Source of the DNA: RGIG4576 sp964613095
GTDB taxonomy: Bacteria > Bacteroidota > Bacteroidia > Bacteroidales > Muribaculaceae
Direction of reading: 5' to 3'
Assembly (NCBI GenBank): GCA_964613095.1
Contig: CAZTFX010000023.1
Coordinates: 1-28,437, forward strand
DNA: 28,437 nt
Part shown: one piece after another, positions 15,906-25,572 of the stretch
How positions within the stretch are numbered: the stretch's first letter is position 1
Layout of the letters: every line of letters begins with the position of its first letter
Translations under genes and position numbers: made by a program
The notes under the pieces: generated by a model
The model's input: the letters and a program-made list of their open reading frames with translations, nothing else
The model's database searches: none
Told to the model about the DNA's origin: nothing

Positions 15906-15948
15906 TCTCGAAACATAAAGAAATTTAACCTTTGTTTCGAGATTTTTT
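15906..15948 (+). terminator. Terminator after the sigma/anti-sigma/Spy-like unit
   Basis: A 10-bp perfect stem (TCTCGAAACA at 15906-15915, TGTTTCGAGA at 15933-15942) is followed by six T residues (15943-15948). It ends the three-gene unit and separates it from the macroglobulin gene. A weak promoter-like TTTG-N16-TACCTTTA (15931-15958) overlaps its right arm and could serve the next gene. Confidence 0.85.
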
Positions 15949-15984
15949 ATTACCTTTAATTGTTAATCAATAAACTGTAATATT

Positions 15985-18900
15985 ATGAAACGATATATTA
16001 TTTTTATCTTGACTATATTTGCTATGACATCTGTATTTTTTATTAATGCTCAAAAAACACATACAAAAAACATCATATCATCTTTTGCTACCCCCGACTT
16101 CAATTACCCGCAGACAGTCATAACCGATTCCGAAGCAGCATTAAAAACAGCTCTTTCTAAAGGCAACGGAGAAGATGTTGTGTTGGCTGTTATACAAAGC
16201 AGTATCGCAAAAAGTATGATTTCATCCGATTCTTTACCCGAAATAATCGAAGAAATCGAAAATATCACCATGAAAGAAAGTAATGAATGTATAAAATCCA
16301 CCCTATTATTGCTGGAAGCTCAAATACTGAATTCTTATTACAACCGTAATCTATACAAAATATCAAGCAGAGATAACCTTAATTCTCCCATTTCATCGAA
16401 TATATTTGAATGGGATTCAAAACAATTTAAGTTAAAGATTTCAAGACTTTTGGAGAATGCCTTATCTCATGAAAACACATTAAAATCCACCCCTATTAAC
16501 ACTTATCCTAAGTTTGTCAAGATTAATAATACTTCAATTTCAACATACCCTACAATGTATGATTTCATTGCATATAAAAGCATTGAAATATACAAAGGTT
16601 GGGGAATCACAAGCAGTTGGAACCCATTTATTAGAATATCCTCTATACAAGAAAACGATTATAGTTTGAAAATTCTTAATATATACAACAAACTGTTATC
16701 AATCCACAACGAAGGAAGCCGTCCATATATAAATGCAAAATTAGGTGAATTAAGATTCTCTGAAAACGACACAAAACAAAAATTAGATTCTTTATATATA
16801 AAATATAAAGAAAATCCTAACGTAGCTCCCATTTTAATGGATTTAGCGCAAAAAATTGAAGATGACAAAAGCAAATATCAATTATATCAATCCTATTTGA
16901 AAAAGTTTTCGACAAACGATTATACGGCATTTATACAATTACGTTCCATTAATTTGGAAACGCCAAGCGAAAAACTATCATTTAAGAGTCAATACACCTC
17001 AACCGACACAATCAGAATGCAATGTCGAGTTGAGAACTCTAATAGAATAACTGTTGCTATTTATCAAGCAGGAAGCAACGATATGTATATACGAAATAAT
17101 ACTTTTTTAAAATCTTCTCCTATTTTCAAGAAAGAGTATAATATTGAAGGTATTATACCATTTCTTAAAAATATGGATATAAATATCCCTCCTCTTCCAT
17201 ACGGAAGATATATTGCCGTAGCCTATTCCGATTATGAGCAACTCAAAACTACCAAATCATATAATACTTTTATTGTTAGTGATATTTTTTCTTTTGGCAT
17301 TAATGATAACTATAATGAAAACAGACGTATTTTTACAACAAAAGCAACAACCGGACAACCATACAAAGGTGTTGACATAACCGCTATATCACGAAATAAA
17401 AACACTCCACAATTCAGCAAAACTACCAATGGATCCGGATCTGTTTCCGTAAATAGTTCCGATTATTATAATTTCAACTTTTTAAAAGGAAAAGACCGTT
17501 ATAACTCAGCCTCCTATTATAGTAATTATTATGACAACGAGAATAAGAGCAAATTTTCAAGTCAAGCTCAAATTTTCACCGATTTAGCAATATATCGTCC
17601 CGGTGAAACCATCCATTTTTCCGCCGTATGTTATCGCGTAAACACTGAAAAGAAAGAACTTATACAAAATAAATCTCTCAGCGTAATTTTCTGTGATGCC
17701 AATAGTGACACCATCACGTCCACCGATATAATCACCGATGAAATGGGACGTATTTCACATGACTTTATTGTACCAACAAATAGAATGAATGGTAATTTTA
17801 CAATTCATATCAAAGATAAAGAAAACAACGATTATCTTGGTGGTAATATCGTTACCGTAAGTGAATACAATACTCCTTCATTTTATATTGATTTCATCGA
17901 CAAAAAAGACACTTACAGTGATAACGGCATTATTACATTAAAAGGAATTGTTAAAACTTTCAGTGATATGCCTATTGCTAATACTTCGGTTGAATGTACT
18001 CTTGAAAGAGGTTCTTTTTGGTATCTCGATTTCAATAAATGGGTTAAACTATCTACAAGAACCGATGAAATGGGAATATTTACCATTACATTTAATGCAT
18101 CTGATATTAAAAATAAGGAGAATAAATTCTTTAACTATTATCGTCTTACAGCAACAGCAACAGATAAAGCCGGTGAGACTCAAAATGGTTCAATGACTTT
18201 TAGTTTAGGAAGAACTTTAAGTATGAGATGGAAATATTCTTTATCGGAACCGCTAAATATCATAGCCGACAAAATGTCAGCACTTCCCATTGAGGTGATT
18301 TCTAACGAGCAAAACAACCAAACACATTTTAATTGTATATTACAATTAACCGATAAAACCGGTAAAATCGTTTCTACTCTGCCGTTTTCATCCGATAAAC
18401 CCGAATTTAATTTTAACAACATTAAATCAGGTGAATACACATTAAATGCATATCTTGAACAAGATACTGCTATCAACATTAAAGATAAAAAAATCATAAT
18501 ATACCGCCCTACCGACAAACAATGTCCGGTAGAAAGAGCTTTGTGGACACCTAACATTACTCAATCATGTATTCCTGGTAAAGAATCCTCTATTTTGCTA
18601 GGTAATTCTTTTGACAAAAGCCATGCCTATTATGTTATCAATTATCAAAATAAAATCTTAAAAGAAGGATGGATAACCTTGGATTCAGGGTTTACAACTT
18701 TCAAATACACTATGCCCAAAAACGCAAATTCAAATCTTTTAATCCAGTTTTACTGCATAAAAGATTTGGTACTATACAACTATAACATTAAAATTGACCC
18801 TGAAATTATTAAAACAGAAACAATATTGACAACCGAATCATTCCGAGATAAAATTACAGCCGGAGATATCGAAAAATGGACTTTACATCTTGAGACAGAT

Positions 18901-21603
18901 GGTAAGCCTGTCGTTAATGGTGCCATTATCGGCACTCTTACCGACAAAGCCGTGAATACACTTCGTGACAACAAATGGAGTTTTTCTCCCGAATTACGTC
19001 CATTATATACGACTACGGCATTAAGCATTCAACAAAATTATAACAGATTTAATCGTTTTAATTTCAATCCCCAATATAATGAGATAAGAACTAAATTAAA
19101 TCAAGCAGCTACAATTTCAGTCCCAACACTTTACCTTTACGGACAAAATTTCTTTAGTCCTAAAGCTAACATAAGAATCAGAGGGACTAGGGCAATAGGT
19201 GTTGCCGAAGAAGAAACTGCATACGATTACGGAAGTGACAATAGAGCCGTATATGCCCTTGCCAAAAATTCTTCTATCGATAATTTAGAAAGTTCTATCG
19301 TTACTGAATATAAAAGTACAGCAAAAAGAGTGGCAAACGAATCGGAACAAGAATTTTCAAATATTCCGGTACGTACAGCCGATATTAAAACCGTTTTCTG
19401 GAAACCTATGTTAATAACCAATGACAAGGGAAACGTAAATATAGAATTTAACGTACCAAATATCAATACAACATGGCAAATCCAAGCCGTAGGTTATAAT
19501 AAAGATTTGGAAACAGCAACTTTACTAAAAGAAGTAATAAGCAATAAACCTATCATGGTTAAATCCAATATGCCTCGTTTCTTAAGACAAGGAGACAACA
19601 CTATCTTGATTGCAAACGTTCAAAATTCAACCGATACGATTCAAAAGATTACTGCTATCATTGAAATATTTAACCCATTCAGTAATCAAACATATAAATC
19701 CAACAAAACGACTTTAGAACTTAAAGGGAAAGAAACACAGATTGTTTCCATTGATTATTCAGCATTGGATATAACTAATGCCATAGGATTCCGCATTAAG
19801 GCAACAAATGGTAAATTCAGTGATGGAGAACAGATAATGATACCTATTTTGCCGTCAATCAGCCCAATTATAGAAAGTAAACCTTTCTACATTGAACAAT
19901 ATATTACAAATGCAGATATAATGCTACCTGCCTTTCCAGAAAAAGCACATGTAACATTCGAATACTGCAATAATCCTATATGGTATGTTGCAACAGCCTT
20001 ACCATCAATAAACGGTAATAATAAAACCACCTCTACCCAATTAGCACACTCTATTTTTGCTAATATTGTAGCTCAAAAAATTATCAAAGATAATCCAAAT
20101 ATTGAAAGGGCTATTGATTATTGGCAAAAGAATCCTCAAGACTCTGCTTTGATTTCAATGCTTGCAAAAAATCAAGATTTGAAAATAGGAACTATGTTAG
20201 CTTCACCTTGGATGGATGCCGGCAAAGAACAAACATTACGCATGTCTCAACTCTGTGATTTATTTAATAATGAAAAATCGAATACGGAAACAAATGAGTT
20301 GATTGATAAACTGGCAGAGTTACAACAACATGACGGTGGTTTCTCTTGGTTTAAGTATAACGGTGCCATTTCATCGGAATATACAACATTGAATATTCTT
20401 CAAATTATAGGAAAAGCCCGACAACTCAACACCATATATCAAAATGATAAATTAAATGAAATAATAGAAAACGGAATAATTTTCATAGACAAGGCTATCA
20501 TTAACCGTTATAATAAACAAAAGGATAAATTGAATTTCAGCGGATATATCAATTATGCCTATACTCGTTCATTCTTCCTTGATTACTCAATGAGTGTTAC
20601 CGTAAAAGAATTATACGATAAAATAATTCAATCTATCACTCAAGAATGGAAAAAGATGAATATTGTTAATAAGTCTTTTGCCATTATTACTCTAGCTAAT
20701 TTCAATAAAAATATCGAAGCAAAGCCAATACTCGAATCAATAAATCAATTTAGTATCTATTCTCCAACAACCGGACGTTATTGGGATAATTTCCAAAACG
20801 GTTGGTACACTTTCTACAACAAAGTAACTCTTACCTCTTTAGCTCTTCAAGCGTATCACCGAATTGAGCCTCAAGCTAAAGAAATAGACCAGATAAGACA
20901 ATGGTTATTACTCGAAAAACAAACTACCGATTGGGGTAATTCAAGTCTTGCAGTCGACGCTGTTTACGCTATATTATCATCTGGAACCAATTGGTTGAAA
21001 ACAACCAATCAACCATTATTCATGATAAACGGTAAAACATTCGAATTAAATCCATTGGATAAAATACTGGGTTATGGAAAAATACAACTTGACATAAACA
21101 ACATGTCTAAAAATAATTCCATATCAATTAAACGAGACGATAACACTCCGGCTTGGGGTGCCGTTTATTGTCAATACAATGCTCCAATGAAAACTGTAAA
21201 GGCAGCTTCTGTTTCAGAGCTATCTATTTCAAAAGAGATTATCAATTATAATAATCAATCTAATGAAATTAAATTCGGCGATAAAGTACAAGTACGATTA
21301 ATTATAAAAAATTCACGTAATCTAGAATTTGTTACAGTAAAAGATGAACGTGCTGCATGTTTTGAACCGACAAACCAAATATCAGAGTATAAATATGAAG
21401 ATGGTATAGGCTATTATCTTGAAATCAAAGATTCCAAGACCAATTTATTCTTCAATTATCTGCCTAAAGGGACTCACGTAATCACATATGACGCATATGT
21501 CACTAATTCCGGCAGTTTCAATTGTGGTATTGCAACTATTCAGTGCCAATATGCACCACAAATTACTGCACATTCAACAGGTTCGGTTATTTCTATAAAA
21601 TAA
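15985..21603 (+). CDS. Alpha-2-macroglobulin family protein, thioester-less
   Basis: This giant 1872-residue protein is exported by a signal peptide (about 1-22, ending INAQ) with no lipobox. Bacterial alpha-2-macroglobulins are periplasmic or surface protease traps or envelope-protection proteins. Family marks in order are: macroglobulin domain opening DLAIYRPGET (533-542); VSEYNTPSF; RIRGTRA before a variable bait-like stretch (about 1060-1130); the A2M domain starting VFWKPMLITN (about 1137); the alpha/alpha-toroid region with NPIWYVATALP (1330-1340) and GGFSWF (1451-1456); and a C-terminal MG10-like domain ending YAPQITAHSTG. The CxEQ thioester expected just after 1340 is missing: SINGNNKTTSTQ (1341-1352) stands there, so covalent trapping is unlikely. 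No penicillin-binding protein gene (the PbpC partner of E. coli YfhM) adjoins it. Confidence 0.92.
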   Translation: MKRYIIFILTIFAMTSVFFINAQKTHTKNIISSFATPDFNYPQTVITDSEAALKTALSKGNGEDVVLAVIQSSIAKSMISSDSLPEIIEEIENITMKESNECIKSTLLLLEAQILNSYYNRNLYKISSRDNLNSPISSNIFEWDSKQFKLKISRLLENALSHENTLKSTPINTYPKFVKINNTSISTYPTMYDFIAYKSIEIYKGWGITSSWNPFIRISSIQENDYSLKILNIYNKLLSIHNEGSRPYINAKLGELRFSENDTKQKLDSLYIKYKENPNVAPILMDLAQKIEDDKSKYQLYQSYLKKFSTNDYTAFIQLRSINLETPSEKLSFKSQYTSTDTIRMQCRVENSNRITVAIYQAGSNDMYIRNNTFLKSSPIFKKEYNIEGIIPFLKNMDINIPPLPYGRYIAVAYSDYEQLKTTKSYNTFIVSDIFSFGINDNYNENRRIFTTKATTGQPYKGVDITAISRNKNTPQFSKTTNGSGSVSVNSSDYYNFNFLKGKDRYNSASYYSNYYDNENKSKFSSQAQIFTDLAIYRPGETIHFSAVCYRVNTEKKELIQNKSLSVIFCDANSDTITSTDIITDEMGRISHDFIVPTNRMNGNFTIHIKDKENNDYLGGNIVTVSEYNTPSFYIDFIDKKDTYSDNGIITLKGIVKTFSDMPIANTSVECTLERGSFWYLDFNKWVKLSTRTDEMGIFTITFNASDIKNKENKFFNYYRLTATATDKAGETQNGSMTFSLGRTLSMRWKYSLSEPLNIIADKMSALPIEVISNEQNNQTHFNCILQLTDKTGKIVSTLPFSSDKPEFNFNNIKSGEYTLNAYLEQDTAINIKDKKIIIYRPTDKQCPVERALWTPNITQSCIPGKESSILLGNSFDKSHAYYVINYQNKILKEGWITLDSGFTTFKYTMPKNANSNLLIQFYCIKDLVLYNYNIKIDPEIIKTETILTTESFRDKITAGDIEKWTLHLETDGKPVVNGAIIGTLTDKAVNTLRDNKWSFSPELRPLYTTTALSIQQNYNRFNRFNFNPQYNEIRTKLNQAATISVPTLYLYGQNFFSPKANIRIRGTRAIGVAEEETAYDYGSDNRAVYALAKNSSIDNLESSIVTEYKSTAKRVANESEQEFSNIPVRTADIKTVFWKPMLITNDKGNVNIEFNVPNINTTWQIQAVGYNKDLETATLLKEVISNKPIMVKSNMPRFLRQGDNTILIANVQNSTDTIQKITAIIEIFNPFSNQTYKSNKTTLELKGKETQIVSIDYSALDITNAIGFRIKATNGKFSDGEQIMIPILPSISPIIESKPFYIEQYITNADIMLPAFPEKAHVTFEYCNNPIWYVATALPSINGNNKTTSTQLAHSIFANIVAQKIIKDNPNIERAIDYWQKNPQDSALISMLAKNQDLKIGTMLASPWMDAGKEQTLRMSQLCDLFNNEKSNTETNELIDKLAELQQHDGGFSWFKYNGAISSEYTTLNILQIIGKARQLNTIYQNDKLNEIIENGIIFIDKAIINRYNKQKDKLNFSGYINYAYTRSFFLDYSMSVTVKELYDKIIQSITQEWKKMNIVNKSFAIITLANFNKNIEAKPILESINQFSIYSPTTGRYWDNFQNGWYTFYNKVTLTSLALQAYHRIEPQAKEIDQIRQWLLLEKQTTDWGNSSLAVDAVYAILSSGTNWLKTTNQPLFMINGKTFELNPLDKILGYGKIQLDINNMSKNNSISIKRDDNTPAWGAVYCQYNAPMKTVKAASVSELSISKEIINYNNQSNEIKFGDKVQVRLIIKNSRNLEFVTVKDERAACFEPTNQISEYKYEDGIGYYLEIKDSKTNLFFNYLPKGTHVITYDAYVTNSGSFNCGIATIQCQYAPQITAHSTGSVISIK

Positions 21604-21607
21604 GGAT

Positions 21608-21643
21608 GAAGTTACGGTATTTTCAATAAAATGTCGTAACTTC
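21608..21643 (+). terminator. Inverted repeat after the macroglobulin gene, possible terminator
   Basis: GAAGTTACG (21608-21616) pairs exactly with CGTAACTTC (21635-21643) across an 18-nt loop, 4 bp after the stop codon. No T-run follows, so termination is uncertain. The right arm also contains TAACTTCG (21637-21644), one mismatch from the -7 consensus, so the site may instead or also start transcription of the sugar-gene run. Confidence 0.4.
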
Positions 21644-21667
21644 GCATTAATAAATATTCTAACTGTT

Positions 21668-22804
21668 ATGAGTTCAAGAATTTTCCTATCATTACCCCAT
21701 CTGGGAGGCAATGAAATGAAATGGATAGAAGAAGCCTTTAAAGAGAGTTGGGTTGTCCCTTTAGGACCTAACGTAAACGAGTTTGAGCAACTTCTTGGAA
21801 ATTATTTAGGGAATAAAAATGTGGTTGCATTGAGTGCAGGAACTGCAGCTTTGCATTTAGGACTCGTTGCATTGGGTATTGAAGCCGGAGATGAAGTTAT
21901 ATGTCAATCTTTCACGTTCTCAGCCAGCGCAAATCCTGTAAAATATCAGGGAGCAACACCCATTTTCGTAGATAGTGAACCCGATACATGGAATATGTGT
22001 CCCCATGCTCTTGAAGAAGCAATCATTGACCGAAAAAAAATTACAGGACACTACCCTAAAGCAATTATTCCCGTACATTTATATGGAATGCCGGCAAAAA
22101 TGAATGAAATTCATACTATTGCCAACAAATATGGAATCCCTATACTTGAAGACGCTGCCGAAGCATTAGGTTCAACCTATTTCGGTAAAAAATGCGGTAC
22201 TTTAGGCGAATATGGAGCATTGAGTTTTAATGGAAATAAAATCATAACAACTTCGGGTGGCGGAGCTCTTATCTGTCCTAACGAATCAACCGATAAATAC
22301 GTCAAATTTCTTGCAACTCAGGCTCGTGAAAATAAGCCGTATTATTACCATAACGTTATAGGTTATAATTATCGACTAAGTAATATCAGTGCAGGTATAG
22401 GATGCGGACAAATGAAAGTTCTTGACGAACATGTTGCACGTCGCAGAGCCATTCATGGTCTTTATACAGAATTATTGAAAAATGTAGAAGGCATAAATGT
22501 AAAACAAAACCCAACAAACGATTTTGATTCAAACTTTTGGCTTACAACTATTACATTTGATTCAAAACTTGGTATTACACCTGAAGATATGCGTGTAGCA
22601 CTTGAAGCCAAAAATATTGAAAGTCGTTGGTTATGGAGACCTATGCACATGCAACCGGTTTATAAAGACGCCCCATATTATGGTGGAAATTGTGCCGAAT
22701 CTTTATTTAATTCAGGATTGTGCCTACCTAGTGGTTCTTGCCTAACCGATGAAGATATACATCGTGTAACAAATGCCATAATTGCTTTTCTAAAAAAACA
22801 GTAA
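21668..22804 (+). CDS. DegT/DnrJ/EryC1/StrS-family sugar aminotransferase
   Basis: This is a PLP-dependent enzyme that moves an amino group to a keto position of a nucleotide-linked sugar. The 378-residue length is standard. Visible family features are SAGTAALHLGL (56-66, cofactor phosphate region), VHLYGMPAKM (136-145), Asp162 in EDAAEALGS, which contacts the pyridine nitrogen, and the Schiff-base lysine Lys191 in SFNGNKIITT. It opens the sugar run and is followed after 3 bp by a HAD gene. The exact substrate (for example a UDP- or GDP-4-keto-6-deoxy sugar) cannot be read from sequence. Because Gmd, two genes on, makes GDP-4-keto-6-deoxymannose, a perosamine-type reaction on that product is possible but unproven. 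Confidence 0.9.
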   Translation: MSSRIFLSLPHLGGNEMKWIEEAFKESWVVPLGPNVNEFEQLLGNYLGNKNVVALSAGTAALHLGLVALGIEAGDEVICQSFTFSASANPVKYQGATPIFVDSEPDTWNMCPHALEEAIIDRKKITGHYPKAIIPVHLYGMPAKMNEIHTIANKYGIPILEDAAEALGSTYFGKKCGTLGEYGALSFNGNKIITTSGGGALICPNESTDKYVKFLATQARENKPYYYHNVIGYNYRLSNISAGIGCGQMKVLDEHVARRRAIHGLYTELLKNVEGINVKQNPTNDFDSNFWLTTITFDSKLGITPEDMRVALEAKNIESRWLWRPMHMQPVYKDAPYYGGNCAESLFNSGLCLPSGSCLTDEDIHRVTNAIIAFLKKQ

Positions 22805-22807
22805 CAA

Positions 22808-23323
22808 ATGGACGTAAACATAGCCTCAAAAGATATATTAATAGCGTTCGATCTTGATGATACACTTTATAAAGAAGCCGATTTCATCAAGAATGAATAC
22901 GATATTTCTCTCGATAAATATACTCTTAAGACATTACAGAGCCTTAAAGAACAAGGATATCACATGGCTATTATTACCGATGGAGAAGCAAAAGTTCAAC
23001 GAAACAAAATCAAATCTCTCGGTCTTGAGCAATTCATTGATACTCTTGATATAATCATTTCTCAAGAAATGGGAACAGAAAAGACCGACCGACAGAATTT
23101 TCAATATTTTGCCGACAAATATCCTAAATACAAAAAATTCTATTACATAGGAGATAATACAGCCAAAGATTTTTATTGGCCTAATAAAATGAATTGGACT
23201 ACCATTTGCATTGCCGACAATGGACAAAACAAACATAAACAAAATTTTGACATTGAAGCAATGTATCTGCCCCAATATATTGTTGATGAATTTTATGAAA
23301 TTCTTGAATTTATTGAAGAATAA
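22808..23323 (+). CDS. HAD-superfamily hydrolase
   Basis: This small 171-residue protein has the HAD catalytic motifs: FDLDDTLY with nucleophile Asp15 and acid Asp17; ITDGE (motif II, Thr) near residue 57; a Lys within NKIKSLGLE; and the Mg2+-binding YIGDNTAKDF (motif IV). The cap is small and the overall form resembles phosphatases of the phosphoglycolate or nucleotidase type. The start lies 3 bp after the aminotransferase stop, so the two are almost certainly co-translated. A sugar-phosphate or nucleotide-sugar phosphatase role is suggested by the neighbours only. The substrate is unknown. Confidence 0.85.
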   Translation: MDVNIASKDILIAFDLDDTLYKEADFIKNEYDISLDKYTLKTLQSLKEQGYHMAIITDGEAKVQRNKIKSLGLEQFIDTLDIIISQEMGTEKTDRQNFQYFADKYPKYKKFYYIGDNTAKDFYWPNKMNWTTICIADNGQNKHKQNFDIEAMYLPQYIVDEFYEILEFIEE

Positions 23324-23338
23324 ACTTAACTATCAATT

Positions 23339-24424
23339 ATGAACGAAACAAATAAGAAAGTAGCTTTAATTACCGGTATCACTGGACAAGACGGGTCTTT
23401 TTTAGCAGAATTTTTGTTAGAAAAAGGCTATGAGGTTCATGGTATAATAAGACGTAGCAGTTCTTTCAACACAGGTCGTATAGAACACCTTTATTTCAAT
23501 GAATGGGTACGAGACATGAAACAAAATCGTACCATTAATCTTCATTATGGTGATATGACCGACTCCAGTTCATTAATTCGTATAATCAGAGAGGTAAAAC
23601 CTACTGAAATTTACAATCTGGCTGCACAAAGTCATGTAAAAGTGTCTTTTGATGTTCCTGAATATACCGCCGAAACCGATGCTGTGGGTACATTACGCCT
23701 TCTTGAAGCCGTACGCATCCTTAACAGAGAGAACGTTACTCGAATATATCAGGCAAGTACATCCGAATTATATGGAAAAGTCCAAGAAGTTCCACAATCC
23801 GAAACTACACCATTCTATCCGCGTAGTCCTTACGGATGTGCCAAATTATATGGTTTTTGGATTACAAAGAATTACAGAGAAAGCTACGGAATGTATGCCG
23901 TAAATGGTATTCTTTTCAATCACGAAAGTGAACGAAGAGGAGAAACGTTTGTCACTCGTAAAATCACTCTTGCTGTAGCTCGTATCATTAATGGATTACA
24001 AGATAAATTATATCTGGGAAACCTTAATGCTTTACGAGATTGGGGATATGCCAAAGACTATGTAGAATGCATGTGGCTTATCATGCAACAAGAAGAACCG
24101 GAAGATTTTGTTATCGCAACAGGAGAATATCATTCTGTAAGAGAGTTTACCACCCTCGCTTTTCGTCGTGCTGGAATCGAACTTGAATGGCAAGGTGAAG
24201 GAGTTAACGAAAAAGGTATCGATAAAGCAACCGGAAAAGTGCTTGTCGAAGTTGACCCTAAGTATTTCCGTCCATGCGAAGTAGAACAACTGCTTGGAGA
24301 TCCAACCAAAGCTAAACAAAAACTCGGTTGGAATCCTCGTAAAACATCATTTGAGGAACTTATCAATATAATGGTGGATAACGACATTAAGAAAGTACAA
24401 GAAAATCCTGATTTCATAAAATAA
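23339..24424 (+). CDS. gmd: GDP-mannose 4,6-dehydratase
   Basis: This enzyme converts GDP-D-mannose to GDP-4-keto-6-deoxy-D-mannose, the first step toward GDP-L-fucose. The 361-residue protein is an extended short-chain dehydrogenase with the NAD(P)-binding GITGQDG (13-19) and the RRSSSFNTGRIEHLY stretch (38-52) typical of Gmd. The catalytic set is Thr141 and Glu143 (STSELYG) with Tyr165-xxx-Lys169 (YGCAK). NHESERRGETFVTRKI is another Gmd signature. It is followed after 16 bp by the second pathway enzyme. All key residues are present. Confidence 0.96.
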   Translation: MNETNKKVALITGITGQDGSFLAEFLLEKGYEVHGIIRRSSSFNTGRIEHLYFNEWVRDMKQNRTINLHYGDMTDSSSLIRIIREVKPTEIYNLAAQSHVKVSFDVPEYTAETDAVGTLRLLEAVRILNRENVTRIYQASTSELYGKVQEVPQSETTPFYPRSPYGCAKLYGFWITKNYRESYGMYAVNGILFNHESERRGETFVTRKITLAVARIINGLQDKLYLGNLNALRDWGYAKDYVECMWLIMQQEEPEDFVIATGEYHSVREFTTLAFRRAGIELEWQGEGVNEKGIDKATGKVLVEVDPKYFRPCEVEQLLGDPTKAKQKLGWNPRKTSFEELINIMVDNDIKKVQENPDFIK

Positions 24425-24440
24425 GGATATTATATCTAAT

Positions 24441-25547
24441 ATGGAAAAAACATCCAAAATATATATTGCCGGTCACAGAGGTCTTGTGGGTTCCGCTATA
24501 TGGAACAACTTAAAAAACAAAGGTTACCACAATCTTGTGGGGCGTACGCACAAAGAACTGGATTTACTTGATGGAAGTGCTGTAAAAAGATTCTTTGATG
24601 AAGAACAACCTGAATATGTTGTATTGGCGGCAGCACACGTAGGAGGTATTATGGCAAACAGCCTATATCGTGCAGATTTTATTTATGAAAATCTGCAAAT
24701 TCAACAAAATGTCATCGGAGAGAGTTTTCGACACGGTGTAAAGAAACTTCTTTTTTTAGGCAGTACATGCATTTACCCTCGTGAAGCAGTTCAGCCAATA
24801 ACTGAAGATTCTTTGCTTACCTCACCTCTTGAATACACCAATGAACCGTATGCTATTGCAAAAATAGCAGGTTTAAAATTGTGTGAAAGTTTCAATCTGC
24901 AATATGGAACAAACTATATTGCCGTTATGCCAACCAATCTCTACGGTCCGCGTGATAATTTCAATCTGGAAACAAGTCACGTGTTACCTGCCATGATTCG
25001 TAAAATATATCTTGCAAAACAACTCAATGAAGGTAATTGGGACAACATACGCAAGGATTTAAATACTCGTCCTATTGAAAGTATCTTAGGAGAAGCTACA
25101 GAAAATGAAATTATAACAGTTTTAGCAAAATACGGTATTCACAACGATCATTTGCTCCTTTGGGGTAGCGGAAAACCAATACGAGAATTTCTATGGAGTG
25201 AAGACATGGCAGACGCGTCGGTTTTCATTATGGAAAATATAAATTTCAATGATACCTACACCGGAGAACCCGTAGCTCCATGTACACAAGAAATGGCAAA
25301 ACGAGAAATTCGCAATTGTCACATCAATATAGGAAGTGGTAAAGAAATTACCATTGCTCAACTTGCCAACCTGTGCAAAAATACAATAAACTATAATGGA
25401 GAAATCAAATGGGATAAGTCAAAACCTGATGGAACAATGCGTAAACTCACCGATGTTTCTAAATTACATGCTTTAGGATGGCAACATAAAATGGAAATTG
25501 AAGACGGTGTAAAAGCTCTGTTTGATTGGTATATCAAAAATTTATAA
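24441..25547 (+). CDS. fcl: GDP-L-fucose synthase
   Basis: This bifunctional epimerase-reductase turns the Gmd product into GDP-L-fucose using NADPH. The 368-residue protein has GHRGLVG (11-17), the catalytic Ser108 and Cys110 in GSTCIYP, and Tyr137-xxx-Lys141 (YAIAK). NLYGPRDNF and the late DGTMRKLTDVSKL motif are typical of Fcl. It is about 47 residues longer than the E. coli enzyme; the extra part is largely an insert near 196-232 (including DLNTRPIESILGEATENE), a form I recall from other Bacteroidota. An AAGGATAT sequence (24423-24430) may aid ribosome binding. gmd-fcl pairs supply fucose for surface polysaccharide and protein O-glycan in this phylum. Confidence 0.95.
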   Translation: MEKTSKIYIAGHRGLVGSAIWNNLKNKGYHNLVGRTHKELDLLDGSAVKRFFDEEQPEYVVLAAAHVGGIMANSLYRADFIYENLQIQQNVIGESFRHGVKKLLFLGSTCIYPREAVQPITEDSLLTSPLEYTNEPYAIAKIAGLKLCESFNLQYGTNYIAVMPTNLYGPRDNFNLETSHVLPAMIRKIYLAKQLNEGNWDNIRKDLNTRPIESILGEATENEIITVLAKYGIHNDHLLLWGSGKPIREFLWSEDMADASVFIMENINFNDTYTGEPVAPCTQEMAKREIRNCHINIGSGKEITIAQLANLCKNTINYNGEIKWDKSKPDGTMRKLTDVSKLHALGWQHKMEIEDGVKALFDWYIKNL

Positions 25548-25572
25548 TTAAACCTCATAAACTAACAATATT

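Noticed and set aside
19999..20046. A macroglobulin thioester motif (CxEQ).
   Set aside because: The expected place reads SINGNNKTTSTQ, with neither Cys nor the Glu-Gln pair.
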